From Mycobacterium stomatepiae (GTDB lineage Bacteria; Actinomycetota; Actinomycetes; Mycobacteriales; Mycobacteriaceae), in the NCBI RefSeq assembly GCF_010731715.1, contig NZ_AP022587.1, positions 5,828,001 through 5,892,000 of the forward strand: a stretch of 64,000 nucleotides of DNA, given 5' to 3'. The notes beneath the pieces are model-generated. The model ran no database searches. It saw only the letters and a list, made by a program, of their open reading frames with translations, and had not been told where the DNA came from. Below, piece by piece: positions 16,442 to 27,398 of this stretch (position 1 is the stretch's first letter; each line of letters starts with the position of its first letter). The position numbers and the translations under genes are program-made.

Positions 16442-17753
16442 GCGCGGGTTAGAACCCATCGATATCGACCCCATCGTGATCGTCGGGATGGCCGTCGAAG
16501 CACCCGGCGGCATCGACACCGCCGACAGCTACTGGGACATGCTGGCACACGGTCGCGAAGCGCTAGGCCCGTTTCCGGCCGACCGCGGCTGGTCGGTCGC
16601 CGACCTGCTCGCCGGATCGCGTCGCAGTGGATTCAAACAGATCCACGACCGCGGTGGATTCCTCAGCGGGGCAGCAACATTCGACCCGGAATTCTTCGGC
16701 ATCTCGCCGCGCGAGGCGATCGCGATGGACCCACAGCAGCGGGTGACGCTGCGGGTGTCTTGGCGCGCGCTGGAGAACAGCGGCATCAATCCCGACGACC
16801 TTGCCGGCCACGATGTGGGGTGCTTTGTCGGCGCGTCCATGACCGGCTACGGGCCCGAGATGGCCGAGTTCTCCCGCCACAGTGGCCATCTGCTCGCCGG
16901 GACGGCGCTGAGCGTGATCTCGGGCCGGGTCGCGTACACGCTGGGCTTGACCGGTCCGGCGCTCACCCTCGACTCCTCGTGCGCGTCGGCGCTGGTGGCC
17001 TTCCACGTTGCGGTGCGCGCCCTGCGCGACGGCGACTGCGACCTGGCGCTGGCCGGTGGGGTCAATGTGCTGGGCTCGCCGGGTTTCTTTGTCGAGTTCT
17101 CCAAGCAGCATGCGCTCTCCGATGACGGTTACTGCCGTCCGTACAGCGCGCAGGCCAGCGGCACGGTGTGGGCCGAGGGATCGGCAATGTTTGTGCTGCA
17201 ACGCAAATCGGCCGCGCTGCGGGCCGACCGGCAGATCATCGCCGAAGTCCGTGCCACCGCCGTCAACCAGGACGGCCGCAGCGCGGGCCTGTCCGCCCCC
17301 AGCGAGGAGGCGCAGGTCCGGCTGTTCCGCCGCGCGATCACCCAAGCCGGGATCACGCCCGAGGAAGTCGGGATGATCGAGGGGCACGGCACCGGTACCC
17401 GGCTCGGCGACCGCACCGAATTACGTTCGCTGGCAGAAACATACGGCGACACCGAACCCGGCTCCGGAGCGCTGCTGGGTTCGGTGAAATCCAACGTCGG
17501 CCACTCGTTGGCCGCCGCCGGCGCGCTCGGCCTGGCCAAGGTTCTCGTCTCGGCCGCACATGGCGCCATCCCCGCCACCCCGCACGCCACCGAGGCCAGC
17601 CCCGAAATCGACTGGGAAGGACAGGGTTTACGCCTAGCGCAGACTCTGACGCCCTGGCCGGTGATCGCCGGCCGACGGACGGCCGTGGCGTCGGCATTTG
17701 GGATCGCGGGCACCAACGCACATCTGATCGTCTCCATGCCTGAGGTGGCGTAG
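16434..17753 (+). CDS. mbtC: MbtC, ketosynthase of mycobactin synthesis
   Basis: A 439-residue stand-alone beta-ketoacyl synthase. The catalytic triad is complete: Cys about 183 in LDSSCASALV, His about 318 in EGHGTGT, and His about 357 in NVGHSLAAAG. Together with MbtD it is known to build the short beta-hydroxy acid (butyrate or propionate type) that links the two lysine units of mycobactin. Size matches the M. tuberculosis protein. Its start overlaps mbtT and its stop shares a base with the mbtD start. Confidence 0.93.
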   Translation: MSERGLEPIDIDPIVIVGMAVEAPGGIDTADSYWDMLAHGREALGPFPADRGWSVADLLAGSRRSGFKQIHDRGGFLSGAATFDPEFFGISPREAIAMDPQQRVTLRVSWRALENSGINPDDLAGHDVGCFVGASMTGYGPEMAEFSRHSGHLLAGTALSVISGRVAYTLGLTGPALTLDSSCASALVAFHVAVRALRDGDCDLALAGGVNVLGSPGFFVEFSKQHALSDDGYCRPYSAQASGTVWAEGSAMFVLQRKSAALRADRQIIAEVRATAVNQDGRSAGLSAPSEEAQVRLFRRAITQAGITPEEVGMIEGHGTGTRLGDRTELRSLAETYGDTEPGSGALLGSVKSNVGHSLAAAGALGLAKVLVSAAHGAIPATPHATEASPEIDWEGQGLRLAQTLTPWPVIAGRRTAVASAFGIAGTNAHLIVSMPEVA

Positions 17754-20700
17754 TGCTCGATCGTGTGTTGCCCGACGGCCGTGTGCCGGTGCTGTTCAGC
17801 TCGCACGACAAGGAGCTGATCCGCCGAGATGCGGCGGCCATCCTGGACTATCTGGACCGCACCGGTAACGCCGCACCGGATGTGGCTGCGGCGATCGCGT
17901 CGACCCTGCTGCGGCTGCGGCGAGTGCGACGTCACCGCGCGGTGCTACGCGCGGGCGATCGCACCGAACTCCTCGACGGCCTGACCGCGCTCGCCGGCGA
18001 CGAAGAGCACCCCCTGATCACTTGGTCCGCTAAAACCTCGACGCCGCGGATCGCGTTCGTTCTTCCCGGCCAGGGCAACCAATGGCAGGGGATGGGCGCC
18101 GACGCTTACCGGCGGCTGCCGGCCTATCGGGAGACCGCGGACGAGTGCGGAGCGGCGTTCGTCGCGGCCGGGCTGCCCTCACCGCTGCCGTACCTGACCG
18201 ACGAGCTGGAGCAGAACTGGTCGCGGACCCAGATCCAGGGAGCGCAGTTCACGCACGCGGTCAGCCTGGCCGCGGCGTGGCGAAACCACGGGGTGGTTCC
18301 CGAGGTCGCCATCGGGCACAGCCTCGGCGAGGTGGCGGCGTCGTATGTGGCCGCCACCATCACGCTGCCGGACGCGGTCAGGTTGGTCGGTGCGCGCGCG
18401 ACCGTCGTCGACCGGCTGACCGGACGGTACGCGATGGTGGTGCTCGGAGTGGGCGTCGAAGAGGCGGAGTCGCTGCTGGCCGATGCACCGGGTTGGCTGG
18501 AAGTGTCGGCGGTCAACGGGCCGTCGTCGACCGTGGTGTCCGGTGACCACGACGCGGTCGCCGCCGCGGTGCAACTGGCCGAGCGCCGGGGCATCTTCAA
18601 TCATCAACTGTCGGTAGACTATCCGGGCCATACCAGTGCGCTGCGGCCGTTGCGCACGCCGCTGATCGAGCTGGTACCCGATTCGGTCTTTCGGCGCGGG
18701 GACGCGCGGTTCGTCGGCTCCACGTTCGGTACCGAGGTGGAACTCGACACCGACTTCTCCGAGTATTGGTATGAGAATCTCTGTGGCACGGTGCAATTCG
18801 ATCGCGCCGTGCGGCACGCGCAGAAACTCGGGGTCGACACGTTCGTCGAGCTGTCCGCTCACCCGTCGCTGCTGTATCCGCTCGCCGACATCGTCGACGA
18901 GGAGTCGGCCGTGATCGTCGGGTCGGGGCACCGCGACAAATCCATCACTGACTCGCTGTCTGCGAACATCGCCGCCGTCGCGGCCGCCGACCCGGGTAGC
19001 CGGTGGGCCAACGCGATTCCGAACGGGATCCAGCCGCCGCTGCCGCGGTTCCCGAACGCGCCGATGCGGGCGGTGCATCTGTGGGCGACACCGGAACCGC
19101 TGACCGACACGGTCGCGGTTCCCGTGCTGACCGCCGCCGTCGAGGACTGGCGGCAGGTCACGTCACCGACCGCCTCCGGCGCAACCGGTTGTGCCATCGG
19201 CTTTTTCGGCGAGACCGCCGCGAGTGACCTGACCCGGCAACTGATCGACACCGTTGCCGCCCTCAACGGTTGCTGGGCGGTCCCGCTGCACGAGGCCGAA
19301 GTCGTCGTGGTCATCGCCCCGGAACTCCACGAGCTGGATGCGCTGGCGGCGATTGACCAGATCGCCGGCCGGGCCGACGCGGGTTTACCCGACTACGCCG
19401 CGATCATCGGACCACGCTGCCGCGCCGTCTGGTTGCTCACCGTGGGCGCCGAACAGGTCGATCGCGATGAACCGGACGTCTCACCGGCACAGGCCGCGCT
19501 GGCCGCGATGCACCGCAGCGTCGGTTTCGAATTCCCGGACCAGGCCTTCGGGCACCTGGACCTGCCCGGCCGCGACGTCGACGCCCCGACCGCGCTCGCG
19601 GCCGTCGACGTGTTGATCGGTGACGGAGCCGAGATCGCGTTGCGGGGCACCGAATTGCCGCGACGCTATGTCCGGACGTTCCGTGAATGCGGCGGATCGG
19701 CGACCAGCCGGCCACTGGATGCCGCCGCGCTGGACAATGTGGTGATCACCGGTGGTAGCGGCGCGATCGGCCTGCAATACGCACGGTACTGCATCGAGCA
19801 CGGGGCGCGCACCGTTATCCTGTTGAGCCGCAACGGTGTTGACCCGGACGCGTTGGCGCGGCTGTCGGAGAATTCCGACGCGGTGGTCCACGCCCCGCTG
19901 TGCGACATCACCGATCCCGCCGCGGTGTCCGCCGTCGCCTTCGAATATGGCGGCCCCGGTGCGTCATTGCTGATCCACACCGCCGGCATCGCCAAAGCGC
20001 TGCTGCGCGAGGAACTCACCGGCACGGATGTGGCCGAGGTATGTGACGCGAAGGTTCGCGGACTGGTGGTGCTGGCCGAAGCCTGGCCGACGCAACCCGA
20101 CTGCCGGATTCTGGCCTGCTCGTCGGTGTTCGGCGTCTGGGGCGGCTACCACCACGCGGCGTACGCGGCCTCCAACCGGATGCTCGACGTCCTGGCCGCC
20201 CAGTTGCGGGCCCGCGGCCGGGATTGCGTGGCGATCCGGTGGGGACTGTGGCAGGCCGCCGGTGTGGTGGGGGCCAACGAGATCACCCGCACCGAGCGTT
20301 CCGGTCTGATAGCGATGGACCCCGAACTGGCGATCGAAGCTAGCCTGTACGGTTACGACGGTGATCCTCTGATTTTCGACGCGGAATTCGACAGGCTCGC
20401 GGTCTTCTTCGAAAGCCAGGGAATGCCAACGCCATTCACCGGATCCGGCAGCGGCGAAAGCTCCGAGCGTGACAACGGCTCTGCTGCGAAACCGCTCGCC
20501 GAGGTGGTGCGTGCCGAACTGGCCGCGACCTTGCACTTGGGTGATTCGTCTTCGATTGACCCGAGTGCCTCTCTGATCGACCTTGGTGTGGACTCGTTGC
20601 TGGCGCTGGATCTGCGCAAACGCCTACGCCGGACGGTGGGGAGCTCGGTTCCGGTGGCCCGCATGCTCGGCGGGATCACCGTGCACGAATTGATCACTGC

Positions 20701-20815
20701 CTTGAGCGCGGGCGGGGCCGGCGGGCCCAAGGCGCCGCCGAGGTTAGGAGCCGGCGCCGCTGGAATCGGGCCGCAACACACGACGCTCCCGATGCTAGAA
20801 AGGTTGGACTCCTAG
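17753..20815 (+). CDS. mbtD: MbtD, AT-KR-ACP polyketide synthase module
   Basis: A 1,020-residue PKS without its own ketosynthase. Domain order: acyltransferase with VLPGQGNQWQGMG and the nucleophile GHSLGE (Ser about 190); ketoreductase starting VVITGGSGAIGLQYA (about 665) with SSVFGVWGGYHHAAYAASN carrying Ser/Tyr/Asn; ACP with LGVDSLLALD (phosphopantetheine Ser about 948). It loads an extender unit, and after MbtC condensation reduces the ketone to the beta-hydroxy acid of mycobactin. All motifs look intact. The mbtE GTG follows its stop by one base. Confidence 0.93.
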   Translation: MLDRVLPDGRVPVLFSSHDKELIRRDAAAILDYLDRTGNAAPDVAAAIASTLLRLRRVRRHRAVLRAGDRTELLDGLTALAGDEEHPLITWSAKTSTPRIAFVLPGQGNQWQGMGADAYRRLPAYRETADECGAAFVAAGLPSPLPYLTDELEQNWSRTQIQGAQFTHAVSLAAAWRNHGVVPEVAIGHSLGEVAASYVAATITLPDAVRLVGARATVVDRLTGRYAMVVLGVGVEEAESLLADAPGWLEVSAVNGPSSTVVSGDHDAVAAAVQLAERRGIFNHQLSVDYPGHTSALRPLRTPLIELVPDSVFRRGDARFVGSTFGTEVELDTDFSEYWYENLCGTVQFDRAVRHAQKLGVDTFVELSAHPSLLYPLADIVDEESAVIVGSGHRDKSITDSLSANIAAVAAADPGSRWANAIPNGIQPPLPRFPNAPMRAVHLWATPEPLTDTVAVPVLTAAVEDWRQVTSPTASGATGCAIGFFGETAASDLTRQLIDTVAALNGCWAVPLHEAEVVVVIAPELHELDALAAIDQIAGRADAGLPDYAAIIGPRCRAVWLLTVGAEQVDRDEPDVSPAQAALAAMHRSVGFEFPDQAFGHLDLPGRDVDAPTALAAVDVLIGDGAEIALRGTELPRRYVRTFRECGGSATSRPLDAAALDNVVITGGSGAIGLQYARYCIEHGARTVILLSRNGVDPDALARLSENSDAVVHAPLCDITDPAAVSAVAFEYGGPGASLLIHTAGIAKALLREELTGTDVAEVCDAKVRGLVVLAEAWPTQPDCRILACSSVFGVWGGYHHAAYAASNRMLDVLAAQLRARGRDCVAIRWGLWQAAGVVGANEITRTERSGLIAMDPELAIEASLYGYDGDPLIFDAEFDRLAVFFESQGMPTPFTGSGSGESSERDNGSAAKPLAEVVRAELAATLHLGDSSSIDPSASLIDLGVDSLLALDLRKRLRRTVGSSVPVARMLGGITVHELITALSAGGAGGPKAPPRLGAGAAGIGPQHTTLPMLERLDS

Positions 20816-20816
20816 C

Positions 20817-22019
20817 GTGACTGAAACCACCAATGCCAGCACCCAGCTCGACGAGAAGCGCCTGGAATTGTTGCGCCGCAAAATCGCCGAGCGCGGCCTG
20901 GCCAGGCCCGAGGCCGAGGCTGCGGTGCCGACCTTCGACGAACCGCGCATGTCCGGCGGTCAACACCGGATGTGGTTCGTGCAGTCGGTTGACCCCGACA
21001 GCGCGCTGCTGAACGTCTGTGTCTCGTACCGAGTTACCGGCACCGTTGACGTGGCACGCCTGGGAGACGCGGTCAAGGCCGTCGCCGCGCGCCACCCGGT
21101 GCTGCACACCACCTACGAGACCGACACGGACGGTGTGCCGTATCCGGTGATCCGCGAGGACCTGCGGCCGGACTGGGCCGAGCACGACTTGTCGGGCCTG
21201 ACGGATCAGTCGCGGCGGCTGCGGCTGGACGTGCTGGCGCAGCGGGACTTCTGCCGGCCCTTCGACCTGGCCAAGGATTCGCCGCTGCGGGTCACCGTGG
21301 CGCGCTTGGCGGCCGACGAACTGATGCTGCTGTTCACCGCTCACCACATCGCATGGGACGACGGGTCGTGGGCGCCGTTCTTCGCCGACCTCACGCGCGC
21401 GTACTCCGATCCGGACGGTTTTGCCGCCGCGCCGGCTGCGCGGGCTCCCGCCGTCCACCCGGCATTCACCGACGCCCCCAATCACCAGGAGGACGCCGAG
21501 TACTGGCGGCCGCTGATCGCCAATCTGCCGGAACCACTTGAGCTTCCGGGCCCCAACGGCTCGGTGGTGCCGAGCACCTGGCGCGCGCAGCGCACCACGA
21601 CGCGGTTGTCGTCCGACATTGCCGAGCGGGTAGCGGCACTGGCCCGGGAAACCGGCGCCACGCCCTACATGGTGTTGATGTCCGCATTCGCCGCGCTGAT
21701 CCAGCGCTACACGCAATCGAATGACTTCCTGGTCGCGGTCCCGGTGCTGAATCGCGGCGTCGGAACCGAGGACGCGATCGGCTACTACGGCAACACCGTG
21801 ATCATTCGGCTACAACCGCACTCCCACCAGACATTCCGGGAACTGCTGACCCAAACCCGGGACAGCGCCGTAGGCGCTTTCGCGCATGCACGCGCCGACC
21901 TGGATTGGCTGGTGCGCGAATCCAATCCCGATCGTCGCCGCGGCGCGGACCGGATGACCCGAGTGAGCTTTGGGCAGCGCGACGCCGACGGCCCCGGCTT
22001 CTGCCCGCCGGGTGTGTAG
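20817..22019 (+). CDS. mbtE: MbtE N-terminal fragment: condensation domain up to premature TAG
   Basis: The first 400 residues of MbtE. After a short helical N-terminus comes a condensation domain with AHHIAWDDG (HHxxxDG, His about 176-177). It ends at TAG 22017-22019 within FCPPGV-stop. Translation of the same frame resumes without a gap as [20 protein letters not shown], which continues the C-domain C-lobe into the next segment. A CAG (Gln) to TAG change, a single C-to-T transition, would account for it; I recall Gln at this point in the M. tuberculosis sequence. As written, the fragment lacks the last part of its C-domain and everything downstream. Readthrough or sequence error are the alternatives. 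Confidence 0.85.
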   Translation: MTETTNASTQLDEKRLELLRRKIAERGLARPEAEAAVPTFDEPRMSGGQHRMWFVQSVDPDSALLNVCVSYRVTGTVDVARLGDAVKAVAARHPVLHTTYETDTDGVPYPVIREDLRPDWAEHDLSGLTDQSRRLRLDVLAQRDFCRPFDLAKDSPLRVTVARLAADELMLLFTAHHIAWDDGSWAPFFADLTRAYSDPDGFAAAPAARAPAVHPAFTDAPNHQEDAEYWRPLIANLPEPLELPGPNGSVVPSTWRAQRTTTRLSSDIAERVAALARETGATPYMVLMSAFAALIQRYTQSNDFLVAVPVLNRGVGTEDAIGYYGNTVIIRLQPHSHQTFRELLTQTRDSAVGAFAHARADLDWLVRESNPDRRRGADRMTRVSFGQRDADGPGFCPPGV

Positions 22020-22070
22020 TGCGCGCGCGCCGAGCTGCGCGGTCACTTCAACCAGCTGCCACTGAGTTTC

Positions 22071-25000
22071 ATGGTCGAGCTGGAGCGCTCGGCGCGCGGC
22101 GGCGGGCTGGTCGAAGCCGAGTATCTGGTCGAGGTGCTGGATCGCCCGTTGGTCGAGCAGCTGCTGCGGCACTATGTCGTCCTGCTGGACAGCGCGCTGA
22201 GCAACCCCGACGCGAAGCTGGCCGCGTGCGCGCTGATGAGCGGCGAAGACGCCGAGTGGCTGCGGCAAATGTCGACGGGCGAAGAGTTCACCACCCCGGC
22301 GGCCACGTTGCCGGAGTTGGTCAGCCGGCGCGCCGCGCAGTCGCCCGATGCCGTCGCCGTCGGCTACGAGGGTCGCAACTACACCTATCGGGAGATCGAC
22401 GAGGAGTCGAACCGGGTGGCGCACTGGCTCATCCAGCAAGGTATCGGTACCGAGAACCGGGTCGCGCTCCTGCTGGACAAGTCGCCCGAACTCGTCATCA
22501 CGGCGCTGGGCATCCTCAAAGCGGGCGCGGTGTACATGCCGGTGGACCCCACCTACCCACAGGATCGGATCGCGTTCATCCTAAGCGATGCGGACGCGAA
22601 ACTGGTCGTGCGCGAACCGGTTACCGGCTTGTCGAATTACCCTGTCACCGCACCCGAGTTGATTCGCCCGCTGAGCCCGCACAACACCGCCTACCTGATC
22701 TACACGTCAGGTTCGACCGGGCTGCCCAAGGGTGTTCCGGTGCCGCACGCGCCGATCGCCGAGTACTTCGTCTGGTTCGGCGACGAATACCAGATCGATG
22801 CGACCGAATCGCTGCTGCAGGTCGCGTCGCCGAGCTTCGACGTATCGATGGGCGAGATCTTCGGCACGCTGATCATGGGCGCCCGGCTGGTCATTCCGCG
22901 CCCGGACGGGCTGCGCGACATCGGTTATCTGACCGATCTGCTCAGTCGCGAAGGTATCACCTTGATGCACTTCGTGCCGTCGCTGCTGGGACTGTTCCTG
23001 TCGCTACCCGGCGTCAGCCAGTGGCGCACGCTGCGGCGCGTCCCGATCGGTGGGGAGGCCCTGCCTGGCGAGATCGCCGACAAGTTCCACGCCACCTTCG
23101 ACGCGTTGTTGTACAACTTCTACGGACCGACCGAGACCGTGGTCAACTGCACCAGCTTTCCGGTACAGGGCACGCAGGGCACCCGGATCGTGCCGATCGG
23201 CAAGCCCAAGATCAACACCCAGGTGTATCTGCTCGACGACGCGCTACAACCGGTTCCGGTCGGTGTGATTGGCGAAATCTACATCGCCGGAAAACATGTC
23301 GCGCAGGGCTACCACCGCCGCCCGGGACTGACATCCGAGCGGTTCGTCGCCGACCCGTTCACCGCATGCGGGCGGATGTACCGCTCGGGCGACCTGGCCC
23401 GGCGCAACGCCGACGGAGATATCGAGTTCGTCGGCCGCGCCGACGAGCAGGTCAAGATCCGTGGCTTCCGCATCGAGCTCGGCGAGATCGCCGCCGCCAT
23501 CTCGGTCGACCCCAGCGTCGGACAAGCCGTGGTGCTGGCCGTCGACCTGCCGCGGCTGGGGAAGAGCCTGGTCGGATACGTGACCCCGGCACCAGGCTGC
23601 GGCACCGAATCCGTTGACGTCGAACGTATTCGCGCCCGGGTGGCCGCGGCGCTGCCGGACTACATGACGCCGGCCGGCTACGTGGTGCTCGACGAGATCC
23701 CGATCACCGCGCACCAGAAGATCGACCGGTCCGCGCTGCCGCAGCCCGAGATCGCGGCCAATGCCGAATACCGCGAACCGACGACAGCGACCGAGCGCCG
23801 CATCGCCGGACTATTTTCCACCCTGCTCGGCCATGATCGGGTGGGTGTCGACGACTCGTTCTTCGATTTGGGCGGCCACTCACTGGTGGCGACCAGATTG
23901 GTCACCGCGATCCGCTCGGATTGCGGTGTGGAGCTTGGTATCCGCGACATCTTCGAGCTGGGGACGGTGGGCCGGCTGGCCGAGCGGGTCGACCAGCTGG
24001 GGTCCGGTGCGCTCGTCGAGTCGCGCCCGAAGCTGATCGCGACCGCTCACGACGAGCCGCTGCCGCTCTCGGCGTCACAGCTGCGCAGCTGGTTCGCGTA
24101 CCGCATCGACGGGCCCAGCTGGGTCAACAACATTCCGTTCGCCGCGAAGCTGAGCGGGCCGTGGGATATCGAGGCGCTGATCGCCGCCATCGGCGACGTC
24201 GTTGCCCGTCACGAAATCCTGCGCACCAGCTACGTCGAAATCGACGGCGTGCCCTACCAAGTGGTCAATCCGGCCGGCGACCTGCCGATCCGCCGCGCGT
24301 CGTTCGACGGCCTCGCCCAGGACAACGAGGCCTGGCTGACCGAACAGCTCGACGTCGAGCGTCAGCACTGCTTCGAGCTCGACAGCGAGCGACCCATCCG
24401 GATCGCCTTGCTGCGCAACGGCATTGACACGTGCGAACACGTGATGTCGTTCGTGGTCCATCACATCGCGTCCGACCACTGGTCGGCGGGCGTGCTGTTC
24501 TCCGATGTGTTCACCGCGTACCGGGCGCGGCGGGCCGGGGAGGTTCCGTCGTGGGCACCGCTTCGGGTCCAGTACGCCGACTACGCGGCGTGGCAGGGCG
24601 CGTTCCTGGGTGACTCGAGCGGTCACGAGTCCGCGGTTGCCAGCGAGCAACGGGAGTACTGGACCCATCAGCTGGCCGGAATGCCGGAGGACGCCGGGCT
24701 GCGGCCGGACTTCGCCCGCCAGCCGGTGCCCAGCGGTGCGGGTGAATCCGTCGACTTCCGCATCGACTCGGCTACCCGCGGCAAGCTTGCCGAGTTGTGC
24801 CGCGAGCTGGGCATCACCGAATTCATGCTGCTGCAAACGGCCGTCGCCGTGGTGCTGCACAAGGCGGGCGGCGGCACCGACATTCCGTTGGGCACCCCGG
24901 TTGCCGGGCGCACCGAAGCCGAATTAGACCAGCTGATCGGCTTTTTCGTCAACATCCTGGTACTGCGCAACGACCTCGGCGGCAACCCGACGCTGCGCGA

Positions 25001-27398
25001 GGTGCTGGCGCGGGCGCGGGAGACCGCACTGGCCGCCTACGCCCACCAGGATCTGCCGTTCGACCGCGTGGTCGACAGCGTCAGCCCGGTGCGTTCGCTG
25101 TCGCGCAATCCGTTGTTCCAGGTCGTGGTGCACGTGCGGGATCACCTACCCGCCATCCGGGTCATCGATTCGGGGTCCGACGGCAGCGAGGACACGGTGT
25201 GCACCTCGCTGGACCCCGTCTTCGACATGGCGCATGCCGACCTCAGCGTCAACTTCCTGGGCGTCGACGGCACCGACGGCACCGGATACAGCTGCAACGT
25301 CATCTACCGCACCGAGCTGTACAGCCGGTCCACGATCGAGCGGCTGGCCAGCTGGCTGGCCCGGATCATCACCGAGTTCGCCAACAACGTTGACCAGACG
25401 TTGCGCGACGTCGCGGTGATCGACGACGAGGAGCAGCGCCGCATCCTCGACGAGTGGAGCCGCGGCGCCCCGGCGCCGCAGGACCGGCCGCGGACCATTC
25501 CGGAATTGCTGGCTCCCAGCCGGAAATGGGGTACCGACCGGATCGCGGTGCGCTGCGGTGACGAGCAGCTCGATTACCCCGCGCTGCATCGTCGTTCGGA
25601 CAACCTGGCGGCGCTGCTCGCCGAACACGGGGTGGCCCCGGGGTCACTGGTCGGGCTCTCGACACGGCGGGGCATCGACATGGTGGTGGCGCTGGTGGCC
25701 ATCATGAAAGCCGGTGCCGGTTACTTCCCGATCGACCCGGGCTACCCGCTGGCACGCAAGCAATTCATGCTCGACGACGTGGTGCCCCCGGTGGTGCTGG
25801 CGACGGCCGCGGCCGCGGATAGTGCGCCGGAAGTTCACGGGGTCACCGTGATTTCGCTGGACGACCCGCGGGTGCGTGCGGCGGTGGAGAGCAGTGCCGC
25901 GGTGGCGCCACCCGCGACCCTGCCCCACCCCGACGACCCGATGTTTCTGGTGTTCACCTCCGGGTCCACCGGCAAGCCGAAGGGCGCGTTGGGCACCCAT
26001 CGGTCGATGTCGGCCCGGCTGGATTGGCAGTTGCGGCATTACCCGCCCTGCGCCAACGACATTCGCCTGGCGCAGGCCTCGATCACCTTCCTCGAGGGCG
26101 GCATGGAGATGCTGGCCGGCCTGGCGGCGGGGGCCACGATGATCCTGGCCGACGACGCCGAGCACCGGGACGCCGAAGCGCTTGGGGCGCTGATGGATCG
26201 GCATTCGGTGGCGCAGGTGACCGCGGTGCCCAGCCTGGTCTCCGCGCTGGTCGACACCCGGTTCGATGCGGTGCGATCCCTGTCACGGCTGGTCTGCGGC
26301 GGCGAGCCGGTGAGCGCGTCGCTGCTGGAGCGGCTGGTGGCCGCGTGTGCAGACGGCTCAGACATCCAGCTGTTGAACAACATCGGCTCCACCGAGACCT
26401 CCGGCGCGATGTCGCGTGGGCCGCTCGGCCCACCGACTCCGCGGGTGGGCAGACCGGTGCCGGGTGGGGATGCCTTCCTGCTCGACGACGGTCTGCGCCC
26501 GGTGCCGGTCGGTGTGGTCGGCGAACTGTATTACGCCGGCGACCAGCTGGCCCGCGGCTACTGGAAACGTCCCGCTCTGACCGCGACGCGGTTCGTCGCC
26601 AATCCGTATGCGCTGGAGCCCGGTTCGCGGCTGTACCGCAGTGGCGACCTGGCCCGGTGGACCGAGGACGGGCAGCTGGAGTTCGCCGGCCGGATCGACC
26701 ACCAGGTCAACGTGCGCGGTTTCCGGATCGAGCTGGGTGAACTCGAGGCCGCATTGACCGCGGTCGACGGCGTCGCCGCAGCGGCGGCGTGCACCTGGGA
26801 GGTGCACGGCGGTCTCTCGCTGGCCGGATATGTTGTGCCGCAACAGCCGATCGTCGACGACGCCGACAAGGCAACCTTCGCGGGCGCGGTGCGCGCCGCG
26901 ATCGCGACGACGCTGCCTGGCTACATGATGCCCTCGTCGTTGACGGTGCTCGACGCGATGCCCAAGACCGACTCGGGCAAGCTGAACCGGCCCGGGCTGC
27001 CCAAGCCGGCGGTCAACACCGGCGGACAGATCGAGCCGCCGCGCACCGACACCGAGCGGGCGCTGGCCACTGTGTTCGCCGAACTGCTGTCGACTCCGGA
27101 GATCGGGCGGTTCGACGACTTCTTCTCCCTCGGCGGCGACAGCATCCTGTCGGTGCAGCTGTCGGCGCGGGCCCGAGCCGCCGGGCTGGCGGTCAGCCCG
27201 CGCATGGTCTTCGAGCATCCGACGCCTGCGCAGCTGGCGGCCGCCCTGGACGCCCCGCGCGACGGGCAGACCGACACCGATCAAGCCGACGTGCCGGCGG
27301 ACACCCGCTTCGAGCCGATGGCGGTGTCCGGACTGTCGGCCGACGATCTGGCTGCCGTGTCGCGGCTGTGGTCGTCGTCGCGTGACGGCACCTCGTGA
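22071..27398 (+). CDS. mbtE: MbtE remainder: A-PCP-C-A-PCP (same frame after the stop)
   Basis: Open from the TAG at 22019 onward; the first ATG is 22071, with no good ribosome site. Order by residue from 22071: end of the first C-domain (1-50); A1 with [12 protein letters not shown] (about 206) and SFDVSMGE (Asp about 257); PCP1 LGGHSLVA (Ser about 604); C2 with [10 protein letters not shown] (about 797; DG is replaced by DH); A2 with [12 protein letters not shown] (about 1293); PCP2 LGGDSILSV (Ser about 1691). Joined to the first fragment the protein would be about 2,190 residues, longer than the roughly 1,680 I recall for M. tuberculosis MbtE, which has one A domain. A2 lacks the A4 aspartate ([10 protein letters not shown]) and has NIGSTET instead of YGPTET. 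Confidence 0.85.
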   Translation: MVELERSARGGGLVEAEYLVEVLDRPLVEQLLRHYVVLLDSALSNPDAKLAACALMSGEDAEWLRQMSTGEEFTTPAATLPELVSRRAAQSPDAVAVGYEGRNYTYREIDEESNRVAHWLIQQGIGTENRVALLLDKSPELVITALGILKAGAVYMPVDPTYPQDRIAFILSDADAKLVVREPVTGLSNYPVTAPELIRPLSPHNTAYLIYTSGSTGLPKGVPVPHAPIAEYFVWFGDEYQIDATESLLQVASPSFDVSMGEIFGTLIMGARLVIPRPDGLRDIGYLTDLLSREGITLMHFVPSLLGLFLSLPGVSQWRTLRRVPIGGEALPGEIADKFHATFDALLYNFYGPTETVVNCTSFPVQGTQGTRIVPIGKPKINTQVYLLDDALQPVPVGVIGEIYIAGKHVAQGYHRRPGLTSERFVADPFTACGRMYRSGDLARRNADGDIEFVGRADEQVKIRGFRIELGEIAAAISVDPSVGQAVVLAVDLPRLGKSLVGYVTPAPGCGTESVDVERIRARVAAALPDYMTPAGYVVLDEIPITAHQKIDRSALPQPEIAANAEYREPTTATERRIAGLFSTLLGHDRVGVDDSFFDLGGHSLVATRLVTAIRSDCGVELGIRDIFELGTVGRLAERVDQLGSGALVESRPKLIATAHDEPLPLSASQLRSWFAYRIDGPSWVNNIPFAAKLSGPWDIEALIAAIGDVVARHEILRTSYVEIDGVPYQVVNPAGDLPIRRASFDGLAQDNEAWLTEQLDVERQHCFELDSERPIRIALLRNGIDTCEHVMSFVVHHIASDHWSAGVLFSDVFTAYRARRAGEVPSWAPLRVQYADYAAWQGAFLGDSSGHESAVASEQREYWTHQLAGMPEDAGLRPDFARQPVPSGAGESVDFRIDSATRGKLAELCRELGITEFMLLQTAVAVVLHKAGGGTDIPLGTPVAGRTEAELDQLIGFFVNILVLRNDLGGNPTLREVLARARETALAAYAHQDLPFDRVVDSVSPVRSLSRNPLFQVVVHVRDHLPAIRVIDSGSDGSEDTVCTSLDPVFDMAHADLSVNFLGVDGTDGTGYSCNVIYRTELYSRSTIERLASWLARIITEFANNVDQTLRDVAVIDDEEQRRILDEWSRGAPAPQDRPRTIPELLAPSRKWGTDRIAVRCGDEQLDYPALHRRSDNLAALLAEHGVAPGSLVGLSTRRGIDMVVALVAIMKAGAGYFPIDPGYPLARKQFMLDDVVPPVVLATAAAADSAPEVHGVTVISLDDPRVRAAVESSAAVAPPATLPHPDDPMFLVFTSGSTGKPKGALGTHRSMSARLDWQLRHYPPCANDIRLAQASITFLEGGMEMLAGLAAGATMILADDAEHRDAEALGALMDRHSVAQVTAVPSLVSALVDTRFDAVRSLSRLVCGGEPVSASLLERLVAACADGSDIQLLNNIGSTETSGAMSRGPLGPPTPRVGRPVPGGDAFLLDDGLRPVPVGVVGELYYAGDQLARGYWKRPALTATRFVANPYALEPGSRLYRSGDLARWTEDGQLEFAGRIDHQVNVRGFRIELGELEAALTAVDGVAAAAACTWEVHGGLSLAGYVVPQQPIVDDADKATFAGAVRAAIATTLPGYMMPSSLTVLDAMPKTDSGKLNRPGLPKPAVNTGGQIEPPRTDTERALATVFAELLSTPEIGRFDDFFSLGGDSILSVQLSARARAAGLAVSPRMVFEHPTPAQLAAALDAPRDGQTDTDQADVPADTRFEPMAVSGLSADDLAAVSRLWSSSRDGTS

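Noticed and set aside
22019..22021. GTG overlapping the mbtE TAG as a restart codon (TAGTG)
   Set aside because: It is in a different frame from the downstream MbtE sequence, so it cannot rescue the protein.
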